A DNA stretch of 64,000 nt from Sphingomonas sp. PP-CE-1G-424 (lineage in GTDB: Bacteria; Pseudomonadota; Alphaproteobacteria; Sphingomonadales; Sphingomonadaceae): positions 868,001 through 932,000 of the forward strand of contig NZ_SLXW01000002.1 of the NCBI RefSeq assembly GCF_004341085.1, given 5' to 3'. Shown one piece after another: positions 18,369 through 28,720 of the stretch; within the stretch, counting starts at the first letter, position 1; each line of letters opens with the position of its first letter. The notes beneath the pieces were generated by a model. The model ran no database searches and was not told where the DNA came from. It saw nothing but the letters and a program-made list of their open reading frames with translations. Made by a program: the position numbers and the translations under genes.

Positions 18369-19757
18369 ATGTCCAAACTCCCCGTGGTCGCAATCGTCGG
18401 CCGCCCCAATGTCGGCAAGTCGACCCTGTTCAACCGCCTCGTCGGCAAGAAGCTCGCGTTGGTCGATGACCGGCCCGGGGTCACGCGTGACCGCCGCGAA
18501 GGCGACGCGTCGCTGATCGGCCTCGAATTCCGCATCATCGACACCGCCGGCTATGAAGACCACGACGCGCAGACTCTGCCCGGCCGCATGCGTCAGCAGA
18601 CCGAAGCTGCCGTCGAGCAAGCCGACGTCGCGCTGTTCCTGTTCGACGCGCGCGCCGGTATCGTCCCGCTCGACGAAGAGATCGCGCGCTGGCTGCGCAC
18701 CGCCGACGTCCCCGTGATTCTCGTCGCCAACAAGGCCGAGGGCCGCGCGGGCGAAGACGGCATCCTCGAATCACTAGCACTCGGTTTCGGCGATCCGGTC
18801 CAGCTGTCGGCCGAGCACGGCGAAGGCCTAGGCGACCTGTTCGAAGGCCTGCTCCCGCTGCTCGAAGGCAAGGAAGAGCCGCCCGAGGAGCAACCCGACA
18901 ACGAATATGAGGGCCCGCTGAAGCTCGCGATCGTCGGCCGCCCGAACGCAGGCAAATCTACGCTCGTCAACCGCATCCTTGGCGAGGACCGCATGATCAC
19001 CGGTCCCGAGGCGGGCATCACGCGCGATTCGATCAGTGTCGATTACGATTGGCATCCGACCGGTGGCGAAGCGCGCAAGGTTCGGCTGATCGACACAGCG
19101 GGCATGCGCAAGCGCGCCAAAGTGCAGGACAAGCTCGAGAAGATGTCGGTCGAGGACGCGCTTCACGCGGTCGACTTCGCCGAGGTCGTCGTGCTGCTGC
19201 TCGATGCCACGCTCGGTCTCGAGGCGCAGGATCTCCGCATCGCCGACAAGGTGCTGCAGGAGGGCCGTGCGCTCGTCATCGCGCTCAACAAATGGGATAT
19301 CGCCGAAAGCGCCTCGTCGCTGTTCAACGGCGTCAAGCGGGCGCTCGAAGACGGCCTGAGCCAGGTCAAGGGCGTCACCGTGATGACCGTGTCGGGTGCG
19401 ACCGGCAAGGGCATCGACCAGTTGCTCCAAGCGTGCTTCGATACGCGCGACGCATGGTCGAAGCGCGTCGGCACCGGCGAACTCAACCGCTGGTTCGAGC
19501 GCGCGATCGAGGCGACGCCGCCACCGGCCCCCGGCGGCAAGCGAATCAAGATGCGCTACGTCACGCAGGTCAAGACGCGTCCGCCTAGCTTCGTCATCTT
19601 CGGCACGCGCGTCGATCAGCTCCCGGCGAGCTACGAGCGCTATCTCGTCAATTCGATGCGCAAGGATCTGGGGTTCGGTGCGGTACCGGTGCGTCTGATG
19701 TTCCGTGCGCCGAAGAATCCGTATGACGACAACGGCAGGGGCGGCGGCGGCAGCTAA
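18369..19757 (+). CDS. der: Ribosome-assembly GTPase Der (EngA)
   Basis: Double-domain GTPase needed for maturation of the large ribosomal subunit. The 462-residue product has two G domains: P-loops GRPNVGKST (11-19) and GRPNAGKST (190-198), with DTAG and NKxE/NKWD motifs in each. A C-terminal KH-like domain (about 365-450) follows. Its position after yfgM-bamB matches other proteobacteria. Confidence 0.97.
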   Translation: MSKLPVVAIVGRPNVGKSTLFNRLVGKKLALVDDRPGVTRDRREGDASLIGLEFRIIDTAGYEDHDAQTLPGRMRQQTEAAVEQADVALFLFDARAGIVPLDEEIARWLRTADVPVILVANKAEGRAGEDGILESLALGFGDPVQLSAEHGEGLGDLFEGLLPLLEGKEEPPEEQPDNEYEGPLKLAIVGRPNAGKSTLVNRILGEDRMITGPEAGITRDSISVDYDWHPTGGEARKVRLIDTAGMRKRAKVQDKLEKMSVEDALHAVDFAEVVVLLLDATLGLEAQDLRIADKVLQEGRALVIALNKWDIAESASSLFNGVKRALEDGLSQVKGVTVMTVSGATGKGIDQLLQACFDTRDAWSKRVGTGELNRWFERAIEATPPPAPGGKRIKMRYVTQVKTRPPSFVIFGTRVDQLPASYERYLVNSMRKDLGFGAVPVRLMFRAPKNPYDDNGRGGGGS

Positions 19758-19773
19758 GGCGGTGGTGTCCGGC

Positions 19774-19983
19774 ATGGTCCGCATCGACGCCCGGGGTATG
19801 CGCTGCCCCTGGCCGGCGGTGCGGCTTGCCCGCGGGCTGCGTGATGGCGCGCGGATCGCCGAGATCCTTGCCGACGATCCGCAGGCGTCGACCGAACTTG
19901 CGGCGGTTGCCGAAGCGAACGATGCGACGATCGAGATCATTTTGGATGAAACTTACCGGACGTATGTCGTAACTTGTCGGTAG
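19774..19983 (+). CDS. TusA-family sulfur-carrier-like protein
   Basis: A 69-residue protein with the TusA signature RCPWPAVRLAR, Cys11 being the expected sulfur carrier, and the family's two-layer alpha/beta pattern (AEILADDPQA, IEIILDETYRTYVVT). The start at 19774 lies 16 bases after the der stop. TusA relatives pass persulfide sulfur, but this short single-domain form may act elsewhere than in tRNA thiolation. It is probably transcribed with der. Confidence 0.8.
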   Translation: MVRIDARGMRCPWPAVRLARGLRDGARIAEILADDPQASTELAAVAEANDATIEIILDETYRTYVVTCR

Positions 19984-20066
19984 TATGAGAACATTGTATT
20001 TACCAGAACCGGGTAAGATGCGGTTCTGATCTTCATGGCGCTATTGCTCAACGGGAGAAGGCGACA

Positions 20067-20504
20067 GTGTCGTTCGAAGGAAGCACCGTGATCAACTGGC
20101 CGGCGTTTTCGCAGGCGCGCAGTGAGCTGGGTGCGGGATTTGGCCGTATTCTCGGTTATTTCCGCGAGGACGGCGTGAAGTCGGTCGCGGCGATCGAAGC
20201 GGCGATGCGATCGCTCAATGCGGCGGCAATGGTGATTCCGGCGCACACGCTCAAGGGCGAAGCGCTGCAGTTCGGGGCCGAGCCGCTCGCCGATCTGGCC
20301 GAAGCGATCGAGGTCATCGCGCGCGAATGTGTCGAAATGCAGGATACGCCGGACGAGGCGCTGGAGCATATCGTTCGGTTGCGGCCGTTGTTCAGGGAGA
20401 CGCTGACGTTGTTGGAGCGCGAAGCCAACCCGATCGTCGCGCGCAAGCCCACCGCTGTCGGCTTCGGTCGCCGAGCCGTCCCGACCGGCTTCGGCGAAGA
20501 ATAA
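20067..20504 (+). CDS. Hpt-domain phosphotransfer protein
   Basis: A 145-residue single-domain protein with the Hpt signature AHTLKGEALQFG, where His60 is the expected phosphorylation site. It could relay phosphate between a hybrid kinase and a response regulator. The start is GTG at 20067 behind GGGAGAAG (20053-20060). No kinase or receiver lies beside it; the nearest kinase is at 59257. The last 25 residues are basic and disordered-looking. Confidence 0.85.
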   Translation: MSFEGSTVINWPAFSQARSELGAGFGRILGYFREDGVKSVAAIEAAMRSLNAAAMVIPAHTLKGEALQFGAEPLADLAEAIEVIARECVEMQDTPDEALEHIVRLRPLFRETLTLLEREANPIVARKPTAVGFGRRAVPTGFGEE

Positions 20505-20559
20505 CGCCGTCGGTTCGTGTCTCATCGAAGCCCTCGACAAGAAGACAATGAACCAAATC

Positions 20560-20643
20560 CGTCATCCCTGCGAAAGCTGGGATCCAGAGCCGCAAGGATA
20601 CGCACCTTCGGCTCTCGATCCTGGCTTTCGTCAGGACGACGGG
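20560..20643. repeat. Palindromic repeat, family B copy 1
   Basis: Inverted arms begin GTCATCCCTGCGAAAGCTGG and end TCGTCAGGACGACGGG. The same arrangement occurs at 60463-60547. It separates the Hpt gene from the converging bfr. Confidence 0.8.
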
Positions 20644-20650
20644 GACTAGA

Positions 20651-21172
20651 TCACCCCTTCAGATACGGAGCCGCGCCCGCCTTAGGCGAATCATGCTCCG
20701 AGATCGAGTTGAGCTGAATGTAGTTGTGGATGCCCATCCGCGCGATCATCTCGAACTGGCGCTCGAGCGTGTCGACATGCTCTTCCTCGCTGGCGAGGAT
20801 GCGCGCGAACAGGTCGCGGCTGATGTAATCCTTGACCTCTTCGCAGTACGCGATCGCGCCCTTGAGCTGGACGGTCGCCTCGACTTCGAGCGCCAGATCC
20901 GACTTCAGGACCTCCTCGACAGTCTCGCCGATGCGAAGGCGGCCGAGCAGCTGGAAGTTCGGCAGGCCGTCGAGGAACAGGATGCGCTCCGACAGCCAGT
21001 CGGCGTGCTTCATCTCGTCGATCGATTCCATCCGCTCGTACTGGGCGAGCTTGTAGACGCCCCAATGCTCGAGCATCCGGTAATGGAGCCAATATTGATT
21101 GACCGCGGTCAGCTCGTTCTTGAGCGCCTCGTTCAGGAATTCGATTACTTGTGGGTCGCCGCGCATGGCCAT
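20651..21172 (-). CDS. bfr: Bacterioferritin
   Basis: Haem-containing iron store. The 173-residue product shows the dinuclear-iron ligands Glu20 (KNELTAVNQY), Glu53 and His56 (ESIDEMKHAD), and the later Glu and EEEH set; Met54 in DEMKH is the expected haem ligand. The start at 21172 has GGAG five bases upstream; a longer frame to 21211 is rejected. It lies 97 bases downstream of bfd, on the same strand, so the pair forms an iron-storage unit. Confidence 0.96.
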   Translation of the reverse strand: MAMRGDPQVIEFLNEALKNELTAVNQYWLHYRMLEHWGVYKLAQYERMESIDEMKHADWLSERILFLDGLPNFQLLGRLRIGETVEEVLKSDLALEVEATVQLKGAIAYCEEVKDYISRDLFARILASEEEHVDTLERQFEMIARMGIHNYIQLNSISEHDSPKAGAAPYLKG

Positions 21173-21269
21173 ATCTCCGTCACCTCTGAGGAGCATGTAG
21201 CGGGCTGACACAGATTAGCACAACCCCCAAAAATGGCGGTTTTCCGGGCTTTCTTAGCTGTTGCGACGC

Positions 21270-21440
21270 TTATGCAGCGGCGCGTTCCTCGTCGATAATC
21301 GCTCGCGCTATCGATGTGCACTGCCCGCATTTGGGTTTGCGGCCCATCGAACGGAAGGCCTGGCACGGTGTAGTGCAACCGCCGCGTGCGCAGTTGCGAA
21401 CGTCGGATTCTCGTATGGCATTGCAAACGCAGACGACCAT
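21270..21440 (-). CDS. bfd: Bacterioferritin-associated ferredoxin
   Basis: A 56-residue [2Fe-2S] protein that releases iron from bacterioferritin by reducing its core. Read on the minus strand it begins MVVCVCNAIRESDVRNCA and holds the Bfd cysteines Cys4-x-Cys6 and Cys38-x2-Cys41 (PKCGQC). Two further cysteines (22 and 26) lie between. The ATG at 21440 has AGGGAG upstream at good spacing. It precedes bfr, as in many bacteria. Too short for many gene finders. Confidence 0.92.
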   Translation of the reverse strand: MVVCVCNAIRESDVRNCARGGCTTPCQAFRSMGRKPKCGQCTSIARAIIDEERAAA

Positions 21441-21476
21441 GGGAACTCCCTAGCTGTAAGCACGGGATACGGATAA

Positions 21477-21515
21477 TGCGAACCACTCGCAAGCTGTTTT
21501 GCGTCTTATTCGCAA
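21477..21515 (-). promoter_or_regulatory. Two Fur-like palindromes upstream of bfd
   Basis: TGCGAACCACTCGCA (21477-21491) and TTGCGTCTTATTCGCAA (21499-21515) are inverted repeats with centres about 23 bases apart. They resemble the TGC-rich, A/T-centred Fur sites described for alphaproteobacteria. They lie 36-75 bases before the bfd start. Assignment to Fur or a related iron regulator is inference. Confidence 0.5.
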
Positions 21516-22772
21516 CTAGTCCGATCGGTTCGTCGTGAACGCCGAACCGCGCATCGGCTGCCACGCGAATCGCGACAGGCTGCGCCACAGCCATTCGAGC
21601 GGACCATAGCGGAACCGATCGAGCCATGGCTTCGACCAGAGGAGCATCAGCAGGCAGATCGGTGCGACGACCAGGTAGAGCTGGGCGCGGGAGAGGTCGC
21701 CGTACAGTCCGAAACCATAGCCGTAGAACAGGGTGGTGCAGAGGACGGTCGTGCCGAGATAGTTGGAGAACGCCATTCGACCTGCCGCCGCGGCTCGGGT
21801 CGTCAGCCAGCCGCCGGGCCGTGCGAGCAGGATGATTGCCGCGGCGTACCCCATGATCGTCAGTGGCCGAAGCGGGGTTGCGAGCGCGAGCCACGACAGC
21901 GCGACATAGCGTGCGTCGAACCCGTGGGCGATGTCGAACGCCGCAATGGTCGCATAGCAGATCCAGCCGAGTCCGATCCCGACGACCGCAATCACGGTGT
22001 AGCGTCGCCGCGACCATTCCCCCGTCAGGAACCCCGATCGCAGCCCCGCCATGCCGAACAGCATGAAGCCTAGCGTTTCCGGACCAGTGGCGGTCAGCGA
22101 CGTGATCGGCCCAGCGGCGTGCGTCCAGCGCCACGCGACCAGATCGCGCCATCCGCCACGACCGATGGCGAGTTCGCGGGTGACGGAGGCGGGGGAGGGC
22201 TGGCCGAATTGATCCGCCAACAGCTGCCAGTTCGTGATGACTCGCGCCGTTGCGCCCGGCCGGAGCGCGGCGCCGTGGAGGTCGAACGTGTAGGCGACGA
22301 GCGTCGTCAGCTCTACTGTCTGGAACGCGATACAGGCGAGCCCGACGCCGATCAGCCAGCGCACCGGCAACCGCGCGAACATGTACGCGATCGCGCCGAC
22401 CAGCGCGTAGTGCGCGAGGATGTCGCCCCACCACAGCAGGTACAGATGCGCGATGCCGAACACGAACAGCCACGCCATGCGGCGCAGGTGGACGGTCGCC
22501 GGGTCCTCGCCATTTGCCTCGGCCCGGTCGATGACCAGCAACATCGACGCGCCGAACAGGAACGAGAACAACCCGCGCATCTTGCCGTCGATGACGATGA
22601 AGGTCGTGGTCCAGGCGATGAGGTCTGTCGTGCTTGGCCAGCCCATCGAGGCGGGGGTCATGTAGGCGAACTCGGGGAAGCCGAATGCGGCGATGTTTGA
22701 TGCGAGAATGCCCATGACGGCGACGCCTCGGATGAGGTCTAGCGTCGCGATTCTGATGGGGGCGGGGGTCAT
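21516..22772 (-). CDS. DUF418-family membrane protein
   Basis: A 418-residue integral membrane protein. The start RIATLDLIRGVAVMGILASN is the conserved N-terminal signature of this family. About ten hydrophobic segments follow, with the C-terminal DUF418 part (SYLGTTVLCTTLFYGYGFGL-like) near residues 290-400. The family has no established reaction. A shared 35-base sequence just upstream is repeated next to a degenerate copy of its 5' end. Confidence 0.9.
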   Translation of the reverse strand: MTPAPIRIATLDLIRGVAVMGILASNIAAFGFPEFAYMTPASMGWPSTTDLIAWTTTFIVIDGKMRGLFSFLFGASMLLVIDRAEANGEDPATVHLRRMAWLFVFGIAHLYLLWWGDILAHYALVGAIAYMFARLPVRWLIGVGLACIAFQTVELTTLVAYTFDLHGAALRPGATARVITNWQLLADQFGQPSPASVTRELAIGRGGWRDLVAWRWTHAAGPITSLTATGPETLGFMLFGMAGLRSGFLTGEWSRRRYTVIAVVGIGLGWICYATIAAFDIAHGFDARYVALSWLALATPLRPLTIMGYAAAIILLARPGGWLTTRAAAAGRMAFSNYLGTTVLCTTLFYGYGFGLYGDLSRAQLYLVVAPICLLMLLWSKPWLDRFRYGPLEWLWRSLSRFAWQPMRGSAFTTNRSD

Positions 22773-22781
22773 GCGGGCAGA

Positions 22782-22816
22782 GTGAAGTATAGGAAGTGTA
22801 GACGCTCGCGCAGCAT
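22782..22816. repeat. 35-bp direct repeat, copy 1
   Basis: Starts GTGAAGTATAGGAAGTGTAG and ends CTCGCGCAGCAT. It lies directly upstream of the DUF418 start. The identical sequence recurs at 22940-22974, 158 bases away. Confidence 0.95.
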
Positions 22817-22819
22817 CTC

Positions 22820-22930
22820 ACGGGAGCGGCGCATCGCCTGGGAGGAGGCAATTTCGACTGCTAGCGTACTGGCGACGGTGACGCCACGGATGGGGTCGAG
22901 CGTGGCGGTTCTGGCGGGGGCAGAGGGCTT
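22820..22930 (-). pseudogene. Remnant of the 5' end of a DUF418 gene
   Basis: The minus strand encodes TATLDPIRGVTVASTLAVEI, matching the start of the intact neighbour (IATLDLIRGVAVMGILASNI), then loses the match after about 25 codons. There is no start codon in the expected place and no remaining membrane domain. With the shared 35-base upstream sequence it looks like a decayed tandem duplication of the 5' end of the gene. Confidence 0.7.
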
Positions 22931-22939
22931 GCGGGAAAA

Positions 22940-22974
22940 GTGAAGTATAGGAAGTGTAGACGCTCGCGCAGCAT
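22940..22974. repeat. 35-bp direct repeat, copy 2
   Basis: Identical to 22782-22816. It stands at the same place relative to the DUF418 remnant as copy 1 does to the intact gene. Confidence 0.95.
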
Positions 22975-23330
22975 TTCCGTGAGGCCGTAGCACACGCTGG
23001 CAGGCGGCATGATCGCGCTCGGCGGCGTTGCAAGAGTGGCGGACTCGGCTGGGCCGGCCCAACGCAGGTGGTGCTCGATCGACGCTCGGATCCGGTCGAC
23101 GTGTATTGGTAGCGCTGTAGGCTTGGAATGCTTCTGTCATGGTTCGACGCTGGCATATCGGGGTGGTGTAGGACAGGCCGCTTTGAGGGGCATCTCGGCG
23201 TCAGAAGCCTCGCGGCTTGGTGCGTCGGCCAGTCGGTCGGTCATCTGCTTGACCTGTCGTTCCTGCGCAATACCCCGCCGTACCTCGCCTGTTGTCCTCC
23301 TCGGCTGTCGCACCCGAAGCCGATCCACCC

Positions 23331-23416
23331 CCGTCACCCCAGCGAACGCTGGGGTATCCCCGTTTGCTAGCGCTGCGGCCCGGTGCGGGAGATCCCAGCT
23401 TCCGCTGGGATGACGG
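23331..23416. repeat. Palindromic repeat with CCAGCG core
   Basis: Inverted arms: CCGTCACCCCAGCGAACGCT on the left and CTTCCGCTGGGATGACGG on the right, around a T- and G-rich centre. Related in end sequence to family B. Confidence 0.65.
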
Positions 23417-23476
23417 AGAGGGGGAGGTAGTCAAACCCGACGTGAGCTTGATCGAACGACACCTCTCCGCTCCTTG

Positions 23477-23525
23477 TTCTCCCGCGAAGGCGGGAGCCCA
23501 GACTGGGTCCCCGCCTTCGCGGGGA
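23477..23525. repeat. Intergenic palindromic repeat, family A copy 2
   Basis: Matches 3907-3955 at 47 of 49 positions. The two differences (left positions 4 and 19) are complementary in the hairpin sense for the short inner stem, so that stem is preserved. Confidence 0.85.
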
Positions 23526-23561
23526 AACATGCTGCGTTTAAGGCTATCCCCGCTCTCAATC

Positions 23562-23668
23562 CACCACCCCGGCGGAGGCCGGGGCCCAGTTGGGAAACGG
23601 TGATGATGAGCGCGGTGCTCAATTACCTCGGCCTTCCCAACTGGGCCCCGGCCTCCGCCGGGGTGGTG
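23562..23668. repeat. Perfect 35-bp inverted repeat near the purL end
   Basis: Arms 23562-23596 and 23634-23668 are exact reverse complements (core CGGCGGAGGCCGGGGCCCAG) around 37 bases. It lies about 80 bases from the purL stop and would form a very stable hairpin at the 3' end of that message. Confidence 0.9.
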
Positions 23669-23744
23669 CGTGTGAGGGCGGGCAGTGGCAATCAGCGGTC
23701 GCCGGCAGCGGACTGCGTTTCAGTTCGCCCGCCGCCGCGTTGCC

Positions 23745-25973
<2,229 letters not shown>

Positions 25974-26101
25974 GGGGCGGGCTTTAGCGGGGGTAGCCCG
26001 GCGTTGCCAGCAGATGTTCCCTGTCGAGTGGGACCGAATGGGGAGAGGGACGGACGCTCTGTATCGGCGATTGCAATTATCCGTTGCCCTCCACCCACGG
26101 A

Positions 26102-26506
26102 ATGATAAAAGATTTCATGGAAAAGGTAAAAGGCGTCGTCTTCCTGCTCGTCGGTCTTTTGCTGCTGGCTAGCGCGGCAACTGCGACGGTCAGTATCGCA
26201 CGCTTCGTTCGCGGCAGCGTGGTTGCCGATGGGCGGGTAGCTCGATTGAACGCCGGTGGGAGCCATCCCGAGATAGCGTTCGTCACACGGACCGGTGTCC
26301 CGGTGAGCTATCCGCAAGGTGGCTTGATCTGGGGATACGCCGTCGGCGACAAGGTTAGAGTGCGATACGATGAAGCCAATCCTGCGGGATCAGCGTCCAT
26401 TGATCGATTTGGCGCGCTGTATGCCGTGCCGCTGCTACTGGCTTTCATTGGTGGCGGTCTAGCCGTCCTTGGTGCAGTTCAATGGTTGTCCAGCCGGAAA
26501 GGGTAA
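26102..26506 (+). CDS. DUF3592-like membrane protein
   Basis: A 134-residue protein with two membrane segments (about 10-32 and 104-125) and a small extracytoplasmic domain between them containing [27 protein letters not shown], a pattern typical of DUF3592. The function of the family is unknown. The start is uncertain: ATG at 26102 or 26117, neither with a strong ribosome site. Codon use is more A+T-rich than in purL and map. It precedes the next gene by only four bases. Confidence 0.65.
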   Translation: MIKDFMEKVKGVVFLLVGLLLLASAATATVSIARFVRGSVVADGRVARLNAGGSHPEIAFVTRTGVPVSYPQGGLIWGYAVGDKVRVRYDEANPAGSASIDRFGALYAVPLLLAFIGGGLAVLGAVQWLSSRKG

Positions 26507-26510
26507 CCGA

Positions 26511-27050
26511 ATGTTCTTCGAGCCGAGCAAATGGACTTATGAAACCGGAGCAACAGGCGGCATCGGTATAGCCATCGTCGCCGTCTCGGGTGGAGCGATT
26601 TTTCTGAAGTCGCCGAAGGGCAACGTCGAGCGTTTTGTCTTTGGCGGACTAGGCGCAGGATGGTCGGCAGGGTTCAAGATACCTAAAATGCCCAAAGTGG
26701 CGATCCGAGGCAAAAACGTTGCGGGCGCCGTGTCGACCAAGGACTTCCCGAGCGTCGGCTGGGTTTTTCGTTCGGCCAAGCTGGGGAACCGAGATCTGAC
26801 AGCGGATGACATTCGGGGCGCAGTTGTATTTGTCGAAGGCGGCCTGGGATTGATTGGTGGCGCCGCCGTCGACGGCATGCTGTTCGGCATAAACCCGGTT
26901 ATGCTTCTTGCCGGTATTACAAACCCGGCGCTCTCGATGTTGACTAGCCGTGCGATCGCCGATGCTGCGGGGGCCGTAATTTTTGGCGGCCTGAATGTTG
27001 GTGTTCAGGCCGGCGGCGGCATAGCCGGGCTCGTGGGGTATATGCGGTAG
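26511..27050 (+). CDS. Glycine-rich protein of unknown function
   Basis: A 179-residue protein that I do not recognise. It is rich in Gly, Ala, Val and Ile, with a hydrophobic start (GGIGIAIVAVSGGAIFL), FVFGGLGAGWSAGFKIPKMP near residue 43, VVFVEGGLGLIGG near residue 108 and a hydrophobic glycine-rich end. It could form a membrane or barrel-like structure. The ATG at 26511 follows GGAAAGGG. It pairs with the DUF3592-like gene; together they form a less G+C-rich islet between purL and map. Confidence 0.65.
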   Translation: MFFEPSKWTYETGATGGIGIAIVAVSGGAIFLKSPKGNVERFVFGGLGAGWSAGFKIPKMPKVAIRGKNVAGAVSTKDFPSVGWVFRSAKLGNRDLTADDIRGAVVFVEGGLGLIGGAAVDGMLFGINPVMLLAGITNPALSMLTSRAIADAAGAVIFGGLNVGVQAGGGIAGLVGYMR

Positions 27051-27067
27051 ACCATTTGCCGGCCTGA

Positions 27068-27895
27068 TCAGCCGTAAGGCGGCTGCGTGTACCCCTTGGG
27101 GCTCAGCGTGAAGATCTCGCAGCCGTCTTCCGTTATGCCGATCGAATGCTCGAACTGCGCGGACAACGAGCGGTCGCGCGTCACCGCGGTCCAGCCGTCG
27201 TCGAGCAGCTTTACGTCGGGGCGGCCGATGTTGATCATCGGCTCGATCGTGAAGATCATGCCGGAGCGAAGCTCGGGGCCGGTGCCGGGCTTGCCGACAT
27301 GGACAACTTCGGGGGCGTCGTGGAACAGCCGGCCGACGCCGTGGCCGCAGAAATCGCGGACCACGCCGTAGCGGTGCTTCTCCGCGTGACGCTGGATCGC
27401 GTTGGCGACGTCGCCCATGCGGTTGCCGGGCTTGGCGTGCTCGATGCCGATCATCAGGCATTCGTAGGTGACTTCGACGAGGCGCCGCGCCTTGATTGGG
27501 ACGTCGCCGATCAGGTACATCCGGCTCGTGTCGCCGTGCCAGCCGTCGAGCAAAGGCGTGACGTCGACGTTGACGATGTCGCCCGATTTCAGCGTCTTCT
27601 CGCTCGGGATGCCGTGGCAGACGACATGGTTGATCGAGATGCAGACGCTGTGCGTGTAGCCGCGATAGCCGAGCGTCGCGGGGACGCCGCCGCCGGCGAC
27701 GATGAAGTCGTAGATCAGCCGGTCGATCTCGGCGGTGGTCACGCCGGGCACCATGTGCGGTACGATCATGTCGAGCGTTTCGGCGGCGAGCCTGCCCGCC
27801 TTCATCATGCCTTCGAAGGCGGCGGGGCCGTGCAGCTTGATCGCGCCGGTGCGCGCGTCGGGCTGGTCCGAGGTGACGGTTACATATTCGGTCAT
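27068..27895 (-). CDS. map: Type I methionine aminopeptidase
   Basis: Removes the starting Met from new proteins. The 275-residue product has the five metal ligands in DVTPLLDGWHGDTSRMY (two Asp), GHGVGRLFHDAP (His), TIEPMINIG (Glu) and FEHSIGIT (Glu). The start at 27895 lies only 51 bases from the divergent CinA-like gene. A longer frame to 28543 is antisense to that gene and rejected. Confidence 0.96.
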   Translation of the reverse strand: MTEYVTVTSDQPDARTGAIKLHGPAAFEGMMKAGRLAAETLDMIVPHMVPGVTTAEIDRLIYDFIVAGGGVPATLGYRGYTHSVCISINHVVCHGIPSEKTLKSGDIVNVDVTPLLDGWHGDTSRMYLIGDVPIKARRLVEVTYECLMIGIEHAKPGNRMGDVANAIQRHAEKHRYGVVRDFCGHGVGRLFHDAPEVVHVGKPGTGPELRSGMIFTIEPMINIGRPDVKLLDDGWTAVTRDRSLSAQFEHSIGITEDGCEIFTLSPKGYTQPPYG

Positions 27896-27946
27896 GACGC
27901 GCGATATAGCGTGGCGGGCGCGGTTTTGCGAGGCTATGCGAGGGGC

Positions 27947-28705
27947 ATGGTAGAGGAACGCATCTGGACGGCCGCGCTGACGATCATCGGCGACGAGATC
28001 CTGTCGGGCCGCACGCAGGACAAGAACGTCGCGCAGATCGCGGCCTGGCTCAACGTGCAGGGCATCCGCCTCGCCGAGGTGCGCGTGGTCGCCGACAAGA
28101 CCGAGGCGATCGTCGAGGCGGTCGACATCCTGCGCGCGCGCAACGATTACCTGTTCACGACCGGCGGGATCGGGCCGACGCACGACGACATCACGGTGGA
28201 CGCGATCGCCGAGGCGCTGGGCGTCGCGGTCGAGCATCATCCGCGTGCGATGGCCGTGCTGGAGGCGTATTACGCGACGCGCGGCGGGCTTACCGAGGCG
28301 CGCGCACGGATGGCGCGGGTGCCGGTCGGGGCGGACCTGATCGACAACAAGGTGTCGGGCGCACCGGGGATCAAGATCGGCAACATCTTCATCATGGCGG
28401 GCGTGCCGCACATTACCGCGGGGATGCTCGACGCATTGACGGGGACGCTTGAGGGCGGACGCCCGGTTGTGTCGAAGACGATCGGGTGCTGGGTCGCGGA
28501 GAGTGAGGTCGCCGATATCCTGCGCGACGCCGAGAAGACACACGAGGGCGTCGCGATCGGCAGCTATCCGTTCTTTCGCGATGGCAGGACGGGCGCGAAC
28601 TTCGTCGTGCGGAGTTCGGACGAGGCGCTGGTCGACCGCTGCCTCGCCGACCTGACGCGCGATCTCGAAGCGACCGGGCGGACGGTCAGCGGGCAGGCGA
28701 TCTAA
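27947..28705 (+). CDS. CinA-like / MoCF-fold molybdopterin-binding protein
   Basis: A 252-residue protein of the MoCF_biosynth fold: IIGDEILSGRTQDKN near residue 13 and TTGGIGPTHDDIT near residue 66 are the hallmark loops. It matches the N-terminal half of CinA but lacks the C-terminal nicotinamide-amidase part. The exact substrate is not known. ATG at 27947 follows GAGGGG. Divergent to map. Confidence 0.85.
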   Translation: MVEERIWTAALTIIGDEILSGRTQDKNVAQIAAWLNVQGIRLAEVRVVADKTEAIVEAVDILRARNDYLFTTGGIGPTHDDITVDAIAEALGVAVEHHPRAMAVLEAYYATRGGLTEARARMARVPVGADLIDNKVSGAPGIKIGNIFIMAGVPHITAGMLDALTGTLEGGRPVVSKTIGCWVAESEVADILRDAEKTHEGVAIGSYPFFRDGRTGANFVVRSSDEALVDRCLADLTRDLEATGRTVSGQAI

Positions 28706-28720
28706 GGCTATTCGAGTATC

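Larger units (their letters stand above)
22975..23744. other. Gene-free region made largely of palindromes
   Basis: About 770 bases with no convincing gene on either strand. The first 350 bases show nothing recognisable. From 23331 on it is a string of three separate inverted repeats (listed individually). Open frames here have no family features. Confidence 0.7.

Noticed and set aside
21145..22851. 568-codon minus-strand frame across bfd and DUF418
   Set aside because: It reads the DUF418 gene and bfd out of frame and gives an Arg/His/Pro-rich shadow protein.
23331..23668. CRISPR array
   Set aside because: The repeats are three different palindromes, not regular direct repeats with unique spacers.
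27896..28543. Long N-terminal extension of map
   Set aside because: It is antisense to the CinA-like gene and lacks any match to aminopeptidase; the ATG at 27895 gives the standard start.
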